Source of the DNA: Lota lota | Lineage: Eukaryota > Chordata > Actinopteri > Gadiformes > Lotidae | NCBI GenBank assembly: GCA_026745465.1 | Contig: JACYXH010000216.1 | Span: forward strand, 2,993,501-3,057,500 | DNA length: 64,000 nt | Reading direction: 5' to 3' | Shown: positions 9,366 to 26,019 of the stretch, piece after piece | How the letters are laid out: every line of letters starts with the position of its first letter | Numbering within the stretch: the stretch's first letter is position 1 | Made by a program: the position numbers and the translations under genes | Notes under the pieces: generated by a model | The model's input: only the letters and a program-made list of their open reading frames with translations | Databases searched by the model: none | What the model was told of the DNA's origin: nothing

Positions 9366-9491
9366 TGATTACATACAAATAACACTAAACATCGTTTTTG
9401 TCAATGCTCAAAAGTTAAATTACAACATTGTTTTGTGTGACGTTTCTTTTTTTCGTTTTTATTTAGGCTACCTTGTTATTTTATCAGTGTA

Positions 9492-9499
9492 ATTTGCAT
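9492..9499 (+). promoter_or_regulatory. Octamer motif ATTTGCAT
   Basis: A perfect octamer (POU-factor site), 16 bp before the CTCF-like site and about 130 bp after the decayed U4. Octamers are typical of snRNA distal elements, but the array units here have none that is perfect. It may be a relic of an older snRNA promoter or chance. Confidence 0.35.
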
Positions 9500-9514
9500 G
9501 GCCTCTAACCCTAA

Positions 9515-9528
9515 CCACTAGATGGCAC
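9515..9528 (+). promoter_or_regulatory. CTCF-like site flanking the U4 array
   Basis: CCACTAGATGGCAC fits the vertebrate CTCF core (CCASYAGRKGGC) at every position. It lies about 150 bp past the last U4-like sequence, where a cluster boundary or insulator could act. Assigned by motif only. Confidence 0.5.
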
Positions 9529-15619
<6,091 letters not shown>

Positions 15620-15645
15620 CACACACACACACACACACACACATA

Positions 15646-15718
<73 letters not shown>

Positions 15719-15735
15719 ACACACACACACACACA
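15620..15735 (+). repeat. (CA)n microsatellite with TACA interruptions
   Basis: CA repeat with three ATAC-type interruptions at about 15642, 15652 and 15713. Confidence 0.97.
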
Positions 15736-16849
15736 ATTTTAGTTTACCTTTACCCACAAGGATTATATAAAAGGATAGATTCAGGTTTGGATCTGAAGGT
15801 TTGGTTTGATTCAGTATTTATATTCCACTGTTTCTGATTGCATTAATTAGAAGTCTTGGATCTTGCCTCATAATATATAATGTACATTTTATGTATCACT
15901 GCTAAAGCATGTTTCTGACTACAACTCAAGTCTTATCAGTCTTGTCTAAATCCTGCCCCAAAGAAAAATCCTAAATCCTAATGCTAAATAAGTATTGCTA
16001 ATGCTAAATAAGGGGGAGATGCAATCTCCAGACCTATTCATATTTAATGACTTCACATTTCATGAGTCACATTGAATAATGCTATTTGAATATAAGTGAG
16101 TCCTGTGATGCCATTCGTTGGTCAATAGGGGAGGACTTTGGTATTACTGGACTACAGGTTTAACTGTGAGTTATGACCTATACATTGTGGATTTCATCCA
16201 TCACCAAATTCTAAACGAAGTAGATCAAAATGGTTTCAAATGACAGATTCATTATTTATTAATCTGTCAGGACAGACAAAGTAGGACTCTGTTGAAATGT
16301 AAAATGTTGACATTGTTACTTTCTTAATAATACAACAAGAGCACTACAATTAGGCAGGCCTACTCAATATTTCTGCACAGAACAGGCACAGTTTAAAATG
16401 TGTTGGATAGCATTGATATCAAAGCCATGTCAGATATCAGGTCGCACAATCCGAATAGCTGTTCAAATGTCTTGTTGCGTATCACCTTGATCTAAATTAA
16501 TGTTCAATTGCATCTCACGTCCTTTGTTTAAACAGTACCGTCTGTGAAGGGCCCAATAGAGAACTAGTCAACACAACCACACAATTTGTGAAACAGCAAT
16601 TGAGATCCATTGTTACATTGTTAAACAGTACTTAGTGGCAGCCACTCAGTGAAATGAAGCAATTCTCTAAATGTCCCTTTTTGTAGGGCAGCGATGGGAA
16701 GGGCAACAAACATAAAGACAAAAGGTATCTCTACCTTCATGTGCCACTTGAGCACAAATTCCTGGATAAACTGAGCCATTCTTGGTGTACCCACAAGTGT
16801 CAAGTACATATTGATGGATCAGTATTATTAAGAGAATGGGACTATTGCC
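15736..16849. other. Gene-free stretch
   Basis: AT-rich sequence. No gene, structured repeat or regulatory site that I can support. Confidence 0.5.
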
Positions 16850-17385
16850 AGCACCATGACTACCTGCCAAGCACTGCCAGTTTCTCTGGAAACTAAGCAG
16901 GGTTGGCCTAGTCTGTCCTGGGTTGAAGGACCAGTAGGGGGTGCTCATCCGCCCTTTGGTCTGCCATATCTCAAATGCCCCAGGCCGGAGACTGTCCTGT
17001 GCAAGAGACCTGTCTTTCGTTTGAGATGTCAAACTTAATTCCTGACTCCCTGTGGTCACTGAAGATCCTATGGCACGTGTTGTAAGAGGAAGCGTGCTAA
17101 CCTCGCAACCTTGCTCTTGTACCAACATGGCATCCTAATCATTCCCTTGTCTCTATTTCACTTTCTATTCTATTTGATAGTTTTATTCCTCACCTCTCCA
17201 CTCTAAAATTCAGTATGTGGTGAGGTTTCTGGCGCCAACTGCCTGCTGTGCATCACCCAGGTGGACACACTACACACGCTACACACCGGTAGTGGGTGAG
17301 GTGTGATGTCTCCCACGCTCACTATGTTAAGTGCTTTGAGTGCCTTGGAACGTGCTGTATACATGCAATGATTCATGCTGATTAC
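16850..17385 (+). mobile_element. 5S-rRNA-derived SINE (SINE3/DeuSINE-like), diverged
   Basis: The 5' head resembles 5S rRNA: CTCTGGAAACTAAGCAGGGT followed by TGGCCTAGTCTGTCCTGGGT and GAAGGACC matches the internal-promoter half of 5S with a few changes. The 3' end (17320-17380) carries AAGTGCTTTGAGTGCCTTGG then a TATA-CATGCAAT stretch, the fish L2-like tail used for reverse transcription by a partner LINE. About 300 bp lie between, where a Deu-type core would be; I cannot confirm it. The element is old and has no poly-A. A CTCF-like motif lies inside the head at 16931-16946. Confidence 0.7.
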
Positions 17386-19480
17386 TTTTGGTGAGATAGG
17401 TGGTGGTTTCTAAAATGATCATTCCAGATGCTTGCCACTGGCTTAGGTTCTCTGATCTGATCTATGACGTACAAAGCAGTCAAACCAGAATGGAATAAAG
17501 CCATGACATTGCCGAATAAATGACAAAATCATACAACTTGCATCCCACTTTCTTTAGATTTTCTTATAATTTTGTCACCAGGGAGACGAATAAAATTGCT
17601 CTTTGGGGCGAGAGGAACATGGAGGCTTGTAGAGGGAAACACTCTTCATAACAATAAATGCTTCTACTTTCATTAATGTCCCCTTGGGCCCTTTGATATC
17701 TTGCGTGAAAGAAACCGTTCCTGCAGAGATTGTTTAGGCGGAGGACAGCTCTATCGTGCTTTCTTAAGCAGAAAACGAAGTGTTCATTTTAAAACCCCTT
17801 ACCACTAGCTTATCGACTGTCCACATACACCTTGTGATGTGTTATCTCCACTCTAGGCAGCGTCAGGAACAAATGGGACTACCGTATCTCCCGAGGTAGA
17901 CAAGGTTGTTGGTCAAATTGTCGGCCTTCTAGCTTAAGTTTAGAGGTATCCTTGAGTACACTCCGAACCCTTCATGGCTCCAGTTGAGTTGGCACATCGC
18001 ATGGCTGCCACGGCTGCCAGTGTGGGAATGTGTTTGCTCATGCGTGAATGTGAGACGTAACATATAAAGTGTTTCGAGTGGCAAGAAAAGCTCCACAAAG
18101 ACTCCATTTGGTAAATGGACTGGTCTTTCCCATCTATTCCTCCCTTAACCTGTCATCTTCCAGTCCGGCTGCCTTTTTTTTCACTGGCACTGTGCCTTCT
18201 GAGCCTCGAGCTAAATGACTAAGACCAGGGATGACTTACTCAGCTCTGCTGCCTGAGGGTGCCATTCGTGCGGCTGACACACAAACAGTCCAGGCTCGCG
18301 CTGTAGGGAGGATGAATAGTATAAACTGGCATGCCAGAGGTGTTTGGTATTCTCACTCAAGCACCCTGGAGTTGTTTTCTCCACACTCGCTGGTGTGTGC
18401 AACCTCCTCGCTCTTGAGCCAAGCACAGGACTTCTTGAGCTCAGAGGCGTAACCTCACTGAGAAAAATGTGATTACAAAATTGCCCGTGAACTTTGCATG
18501 TTGTGCGCGACACTCGACATACAGAAACGTCATCCACTCCTCAAGCATGCTGGGTTGTACAGGGTAAACAGTGTGGCAAAGTGAAGCAGAAACTGCATAC
18601 ATTATGTCAGTTGCTAAGAAACTGTTAGACAGTGAAAATGCCAATGTTTAAATATGATCACTGTGTGAATAATGTAACTACTTGATGAATAGACTATAAA
18701 ATGATTGTAAGGCCCTTCCTTATGGGTCAGAACCAGGTAAAGCAATGATCCACTAAGAAAGGCAAAAAATAGGCCTTAGATTACTCTGTATCACTGCCGT
18801 TTCACAGGAGGCACAGACTGGTAAAATTAATCATGGGGTTGTATTGAAGCTCACTGTTCCCAAAGATATTTGGGTTTGCTTTATTTTGATACACTGCAGG
18901 CTCTTTACATTATCAATAGGCTCTCAGTAACAATTACCTAGTCATAATAATATATTGGTTGATTGTTAACAGACTTATTTCACAAGAACACAATACAAAT
19001 GGCTAAAAATAACCACAATGTTCCAGTCTGGAACTTGGTTGACAACAAACCAAGCACACATTTCCTCTTCGTCTCTGCCACTTGTTATCAAAATATACCA
19101 AAGCAACAACAATTGCATATTACAATTGTATACAAGCCTATAGGGCAATTATTGTCATTATAATTAATAATACAAATAATAATGTATTTGTCTAAACTTT
19201 TGCTTGTCTTCTTAACTGGTAAACCAGCTTTGAGCCAAACTTTATACCTGATGGATTTACATCCATATAATCTACTGCCTGTCATGTTATGAGTGCATTT
19301 CTGTACAGGTGATATTATATTCAGAGAGGTTACAGTGATAAGAAATAACCTTTAGAACCCATTTTCAGACTCTCAAATGTCATAATCTGAGCCTAGTGTA
19401 AATTATTCATTTCTGCCATATCACAGAATATTATTATTTCAACTTGTTATATATTGTATTTGACTTTTTTCTTTTTTTAC
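17386..19480. other. Gene-free stretch
   Basis: No gene recognised. Nothing structured was found beyond short AT-rich runs. Overlapping short frames on both strands at about 18211-18644 resemble no family. Confidence 0.5.
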
Positions 19481-19782
19481 TAGTGCTGAAATAGTTGATT
19501 GGTTGATCAACAATAACATCCAACATTAGCATAACATTAACATTTAGTAATTGATCATGTCAAAACCAAACATCCAAATAAGCAAATGTTTGGTTGCGTT
19601 TCTCTGCTTCATCATTATGAAATAAATATATATTTTTTCCACTGCTGTTTGTTGGACAGAGCCAATTTAATACACCGCTTGGGGCTCTTGTAACAGTATC
19701 GTCTCATTTGATGAACTCAGATAAATTAATTCAAAAAGAAAATCAGGAGATTCATCAACCAAACTAATGGTTAGTTACAGCT
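19481..19782. mobile_element. Diverged hAT-type MITE (about 300 bp)
   Basis: It begins TAGTGCTGAAATAGTTGATTGG and ends CTAATGGTTAGTTACAGCT, diverged versions of the GGGCTGCAACTAACGATTA ends of a common fish MITE family. Inside are further likenesses to that family (TTTCTCTGCTTCATCATTATG, TTGTTGGACAGAGCC, CTTGGGGCTCTTG). It has no coding capacity. Identified from remembered family sequence. Confidence 0.6.
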
Positions 19783-21569
19783 AAATCTGTGCTCCACACA
19801 CATCCAAAATCATACTTTAGGAAAAGGATGCTGGCCTGTTGGCATGTCTGTCCCTGATGTGTCACCTCCATAATGCCCACTGTCCACTCTTAGATGTGTC
19901 TGCCTGTTCCTTCTGCCCTCGCCTCCAACTGGAGGCACTCTGTGCCTCAAGCTAATCAAAACAGGCCAGGATCCATAATTGGGTTTAGCCTTGCAAAGTG
20001 ATTACTTCAAAGGACAATCCCGTTATTTCTTTATTTTTGAGAGAGAGAGAGAGAGGGAGGCACCAAAAGCAAACCGCCAAAATAAAAATGTCAAGATGAA
20101 AAGAGGGAGCACTATTTTCCACATCAATTTCTCATCCGCGCCTCATTTCTGCATAGGTATTGATTTGGAAATGAGAACACCTGTGGCTGCTACTTTATAG
20201 TGTTGCTCCACACAAATCTTTTTATTGGATTCTATTGTTCGCCCTCTGTGAGCTTTTCAACAAGAGTCCTGGCAGCCCTCCTGATTCCAGCTGGGGATGA
20301 AAGGTAAAATAAGGTCTGACATTTGATAGAAAATATCCCCGGTGCAGGCTATTCTATTCATCAGTGGGAAATGTCATATACGTCACGTTTGACAGGGCGC
20401 TTAGTGGATTTTACTTTTCAAGTTCTAAATTCAACCATAAAATAATTTCACTCGATGCCTGAAATGGAAACCGGTATGTGACTACCAATTAGATAGACAG
20501 GTAGCCATTTAGTCCCAATAGGGCACATTCAAGTGTAAGGGCTGCACACATCAGCTTAAACGTGAATTTAAAATAAATATGTTACAAATAAAATAAACAA
20601 CTTTATCAAAGACAATATGCATCTACAAGAAGAATAAGGTATATGTAATAATTTAACAATGATAATAGTATCCTTTATTGATATGAATGGTATTAGTGAT
20701 ACACTATTAAAGCATACAGCTCACTATACACATCCATTCCCCCACTGATAATAGCCTCCGTGGTTATGGAGGTTGGTTATGAACCTCACTCTCCTTCAGT
20801 GTCCTTTGACGTACATGGATGTCCACAGGCGGCGCGCCCTTCTGGCTGCATTATTTATCTGGTACATGCAGGCGAGACCAAGCCTGTCCTTTCATCATGG
20901 TGGGCTCCAGAGCCGGAGGTGGTGGTCATGTACGTGGTCAACACTGCCGCACACTAATCAGCCCTATACCTAGCTTAAGGCTCGGTACAGAATGGTGCTA
21001 GATGGATGCATCTGGTTTCACTTTGAGATCACTTTGTTTGTGGTCAGAGTTGGGGAAGAATATAATTTGATAATTGTATTTGAGTTATCATTTTAGACAA
21101 TTCTCAATTTAACAATGGTGAATGTACTTGCACGGGACAGTGCAAGGAATAAAAGCAAGTGCAGTGTAATTGTAGTTGCAAGAAAAAAAGTAAAAATATA
21201 AGATATTATAGAAGATAGAAAAAAGGCATTCATAGTATTGCCTTGACTGTAGACATATGTATTGTTCCTATAAAATAATTAAATCTTCATGTCAACAAAG
21301 TTCAATACATTTATTCAACCGTAAGCTTGACTTTTATTCTAGCTTATAGCAAAGCTACTTATGATAATTGAAGTAAACAATTGTCTTCTGATCCTACTTC
21401 CCCAAAGTCGTACAAATCCATTAGCATGGTCGAAGAGCTCTACAGTAACTGACATTTCTAGACAATAAATTACATTAAATACAGATTAGGATATTATATT
21501 TTACTAACATCCATTAGACATCCATTAGACATCAGAATAGTGTGCAGGAGATTTGAAGGTGATTGTGGG
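19783..21569. other. Gene-free stretch
   Basis: No gene recognised. A (GA)n of 16 bp lies at about 20039-20056. The rest is mixed AT-rich sequence. Confidence 0.5.
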
Positions 21570-21718
21570 AGTGTGTGTGTGGATGATGGCTGGTTTAAGC
21601 AGCCTCACCTGGCCCGAGTCAGACTGATTGGACTCTGGGGCTGGGTGAGGCTGCACACCTGTTGCACATTAAGCAATCAGTGTGCACAGGTTAAACCAGC
21701 CATCACCACATACACTCT
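21570..21718. repeat. Fold-back element with nested stems
   Basis: The outer arms GATGGCTGGTTTAA (21585-21598) and TTAAACCAGCCATC (21691-21704) are perfect 14-bp inverted repeats. They extend outward with imperfect GTGTGTGTGGAT/ACCACATACAC pairing. Directly inside, GCAGCCTCACC (21599-21609) and GGTGAGGCTGC (21644-21654) form a second perfect 11-bp stem. CTGATTG (21624-21630) and CAATCAG (21674-21680) could pair across. It could be a small MITE or a structured transcript; no family is recognised. Confidence 0.6.
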
Positions 21719-21840
21719 GGGAGAGCTCTCCTACATGGCAGTATGCATCTGCATCTGCCATCGTACTCAACCTTTACAATAAACAGGTCTTTCAACATCA
21801 CCACCCTGTGTCAAATTGTTTTGAGGAGCCTGAGGAAAGT

Positions 21841-21988
21841 CACCTAGGTGGAGTGGGAAAAGCCACCTAGGTGGAGTGGGAAAAGCCACCTAGGTGGAGT
21901 GGGAAAAGCCACCTAGGTGGAGTGGGAAAAGCCACCTAGGTGGAGTGGGAAAAGCCACCTAGGTGGAGTGGGAAAAGCCACCTAGGTG
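21841..21988 (+). repeat. 23-bp minisatellite, 7 copies
   Basis: The unit is CACCTAGGTGGAGTGGGAAA plus AGC, starting at 21841, 21864, 21887, 21910, 21933, 21956 and 21979. Each unit contains the perfect palindrome CACCTAGGTG. The copies are virtually identical, so the array is young. Confidence 0.95.
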
Positions 21989-24900
21989 GCGTGTAGCTTG
22001 GTCTTTGCTACAGTGATTTAAGTTGTTAAACCTATCTCAGTACCCTGACATTTTACCATATCGTTTTGGTCCATGTCCACTTTTCAATACCTACACAGTT
22101 GTGTTTTGTGACTCCTAAACAAAATGCATCCTCTCCAAAGGAATCATCGACTTACCATTTAGATATATTTTATAGATGTGTCTTGCCAAACATCAGTCCT
22201 AATGTGATTTTCTCAATGTTCCCTTTGCAAATGTTATAAAATGTGAAATGTGTCTTTCGCCATAGAAAATGTGCAATGCCTAAACTGGTCGTGTGAGTCC
22301 TGAATTGAAGCCTTTCTGGTTTTACTTTGAACAAGCTAAACCAGTAAGGATACTGCCGGCACAACTAGAAAATGTGGTCCTACTTCTCTGGGCACACATT
22401 ATGATCCAGCAAAACAAAACTCCAAAACACAACCTTGTTATACAATGTATTTGTTGTGACAGTCAGCACGTGCAAACTACACGTGCATGTAGAACAAAAT
22501 AAAGCTGACAGCCTTGACACTGGTATTGTCATTGCCCTAGTGGTACCCTCAAGATAATTAGCCCTGGGGAACTGAGTGTTTTTAAGCCTGTTTGGCATTG
22601 ACCTTATCTACTATTTTTGTTGTTGTTTTGTTTAGCTTGTTTGATAAAACCATTTGAATGTTGAGAAAAAGATCCATAAATGTGAAAAACAGCAGCGTTA
22701 TTGATTTTCTTCATTGTTATTCAAAAGATGGCAAGATTTCCCCCACTGCCTGTGTTCTGTTCAGAGAATATTTTGTTCCTCTTTCCCTTTGTGAATTCAA
22801 CAGAGAGTGAGAGTGCTTAATCTGACTAGTCAAAACAGGGTCTTGCAGATAGCAACAAATACCGTTTAAAACGGCTGTGGCCATGGTCATGTGGGAGTGT
22901 TCCTCCTAGTCTGGCTTCATAGCCGTTTGGGAAATCAAGCTAACCAAAGAGCATCCCAAAACCCTTTCCCCCGACAACAGACTAGTGTCCCGAGAAGAAG
23001 CGAATGGGCTTTGATCTCTTTGTTAAATGAGTCATGGGCAAAAGCTTAATATTTGAAGTTCAGAGTTGAAATTAGTTTTTGAGCAGGGGATCTGACCCTG
23101 CTCAAAAACAATACATTTCAGAACAATACATTAAAACAATATGTGGCATATTAAACAATTTGACTGAATGGATGTTGCCCAAGTGATTTCGGCAGTGTCA
23201 AACTGCATATCTGAGTCTGTGGAAGAGTGTTCAAACAGCATGTCTGCCAAAGCACACAAGGGAGATCATTAAAGCAGAGAAGATGGAGTGTTGTTTGCCA
23301 GCCACCTTATCAGACCTCTGAGTTCATTCATTAGGTCTGGACCACAGTTGTATCTCAAGGTTTATTGCTTCTTCCATCCAAACATAGAAGCCAGTAACTG
23401 AACCTGTGACCTCTGAACCTCTGTTCTGTTTGAGCCATGGCTGGCGCCTCAGTCGGGTGTTACGCAGACACTATAATGAATATGGATGCCGTCCATCCGT
23501 AGTTGGACTTCAAAATGTGCATAAGCTCCAAGATATGCGGTTATACTTCATTTGTGAGTCAGACTTCATTTGTGACTCAAAATACACGGGACTCAAATTC
23601 GAACGTGATCTCGCTGGGAGGCAAGTTACACTGGCATCGATTAAAAAAAAACGCCTGGTCCGTACCAACTTGGCCATACCACAGACTCTGAAATTCAGCT
23701 TTGGTTTCGGAACTAGACTGTGGTTTTTTCAGCAGCTGGTTTACCTTAACCCTGACCTCTTCCTGGAGAACAAATAGTACCCGGTCAGATAAAAATGAAT
23801 AGAACCAATTTAGGAAGCTTGACCGATGAATCACTGAAACCACTCAGAAATTCCTTGTAAGGACCTCTGGCCATCTAGTCTTCTTGACACCTAAATCATA
23901 ATAAACTCGCTAGATTGTGGGAGCTGGAGATGTCCAGCTCCTGCTCCTTTATTTAGGTTTTGTACTCTGTTATATGTCTGCGCTTTCAGTTTTGGTTGAC
24001 TTCAACAGCAAAAGGGAATCCTGCACTCAAAATGCAGCATAGGCAGCTCTTCTTTCATTTCCTTTCGATGTAGGCTTTTGTGGAGATATCTGGTCTCATT
24101 TATCTCAAACTCTCTTTTATTAATCATATACTGACGTGCAATATACAACGAAGATCAAGAAGCTATCCTCATAAAAAATGTATTATCACCATGGCAATCT
24201 TTACCATAAACACTGTCACTCCTATCTTTGCAGCTGACATAACAGGTATAGTTATACAAATCCCGGTGGATCAATTAAGAGGAGGCATTAATCACAATTG
24301 TCCTATGATGTACTCATTGTGTCTCACCATACTCTCCCTTCATGACTGGTGGCTAAAGAAGGTAAAGCTAAGTGGGTTTTGCCTGAGAATCCATAGTCTC
24401 CTGAGAGAACCACCATTATTTGGTACAATGTACTGCACTATACTGTATGTACGGCATACCTTGGTAGAGTGTACTGTATCTTAATGCTTCATGCGATAAT
24501 GCTTCTGGACCATACTAATGATATTCTTTAACGGTCTCTCTTGAGCAGTTGTATGTTCTATTTAAAGGATTTGCTCCCGGAATGCTGGAAATGTTATCCT
24601 GTTGATAAAATGCTCCCACAGTTGTAGGTATTCTGCAATGTATTCATAACTGTATGTGTCCTTTAAGGACAGCAGTTGTTCTTTGCACTTAACGTGATGA
24701 TAGGCTGAGGAAGAGGTGGGAAAGAAAAAAAAAATTCACAGGAAATAACTACAGCACACATTTGAGTCATGACCACTCCATGTATATCACAATTCATGGT
24801 GCAAATGATGGCATTACATTTACTTTAGGAAGGGTTGCCTGTAGCATGCTTTGTGCATGAGGTATATGATGATTTCAATTATCAAAATGGTCAAAATTTC

Positions 24901-25935
24901 AAAATTGGCCAAATACATTTTCTCAAGTCAGGCTTCCTTGATTTGTTTGGCATCTGAGGTCAAGGCATTCCATTATTTAATGAGAGGCAGGTAGGACTCT
25001 GGCTGGTATTAACATATTAATAATGGGATGTCACCATATAAATAGACCTGCCCTGCAACTTAATTCTTTAACTAGAAAAGGTCAGTCACAGTGAAACGTG
25101 TTTGTGTAACACTGGCTTAATGCTTTATACCTGAAATTCTACCTTTAACTGTCACAAGTAATTCTTACACATTTTTACAATATATTGTTTTTACAATTCT
25201 CGATTCTTTTTACAAATTTGTTGATTTCCTTCATTATTTATTGCAATACATTTTAAGATCAATAATAATAACTGTGGATTATCGCTATTTCAGCCACAAT
25301 GACAGCCTTGCATTTTATCATAATGCTTCTAAACAGCAGCAAATAGTACAAGGCATGCACCACATATTAACATCGGTCTACTTCACATTTTATCTGGCTG
25401 TCTGGTTATTCATGGCCTGCTTCCATGGAGGCTGAATCATGAAATACATTTTACATGAGCCTGAGCTAATCCACAACAGGCTGATTAGGTGCTAAAAAGA
25501 GTACCTCGCTTGGTAATTAATACACATCAAACTAAGAACACTCTGCAAATGTCAGAGATAATGTATAATCCCTCAATAATTGCAAGATTCCTTCTTCCTC
25601 AAATTCTTCCTCGACTTATGAAATAAACAAACATGAATCGATGGCATGAAGAATGTGATCTAGGAAATGCACCTGGCTAAGAAATACTATGGCCTTGATT
25701 ACAGAAAAAGAAGCTAGCAGCTACTGTATCTATATCCACCAGGTTGTCAGGCTTGCTCATCGCGACATCCCTTTTCTTCCCAGGAACTAATGAAGTGAAA
25801 ATGACAGGCAGTCGACTGAACAAAAGGGAATATTTCTGTAAAAGAAGATGGTTGGGTGAGGAGAGAAAGAATAACCCAGCTGTTAGGAAAAAAATGGCTT
25901 CAGGTAACTCAGGTTCTCTTGTCCATATAGACGAG
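21989..25935. other. Gene-free stretch
   Basis: No gene recognised. It contains the 14-bp perfect hairpin at 23076-23110 (listed separately). Frames of 123 and 134 codons at 23406-23777 and 24080-24484 have no domain, no signal and no recognisable family, and read as chance. Confidence 0.5.
23076..23110. other. Perfect 14-bp hairpin with 7-nt loop
   Basis: GTTTTTGAGCAGGG (23076-23089), loop GATCTGA, CCCTGCTCAAAAAC (23097-23110). Pairing stops at both ends, so the stem is too short for a typical microRNA precursor. No tandem repeat explains it. Confidence 0.6.
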
Positions 25936-25961
25936 TACACACACACAGACACACACGCACG

Positions 25962-25992
<31 letters not shown>

Positions 25993-26019
25993 CCGCGCGC
26001 ACACGCGCGCACATGCACA
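25936..26019 (+). repeat. (CA)n microsatellite with GC-rich interruptions
   Basis: CA repeat broken by CGCA and CGCGCG steps. Alternating purine-pyrimidine throughout, so prone to Z-DNA. Confidence 0.95.

Larger units (their letters stand above)
1..9366 (+). repeat. Tandem array of U4 snRNA gene units (602 bp, some 514 bp)
   Basis: U4 start points lie at 250, 852, 1366, 1968, 2570, 3172, 3774, 4376, 4890, 5488, 6090, 6692, 7294, 7896, 8410 and 9012. The spacing is 602 bp except for three 514-bp steps (into 1366, 4890, 8410) and one 598-bp step (into 5488). Units are nearly identical across gene and spacer alike, which indicates concerted evolution. The window opens inside a unit, so the array extends to the left. 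On the right it ends in a decayed copy near 9286-9365. Each full unit holds distal element, PSE, RNA and 3' box, so each is an independent transcription unit rather than part of a polycistron. No second RNA or protein gene is visible in the spacer. Confidence 0.97.

Noticed and set aside
16667-17128. 153-codon minus-strand frame
   Set aside because: It spans the 5S-derived SINE in antisense and has no protein likeness.
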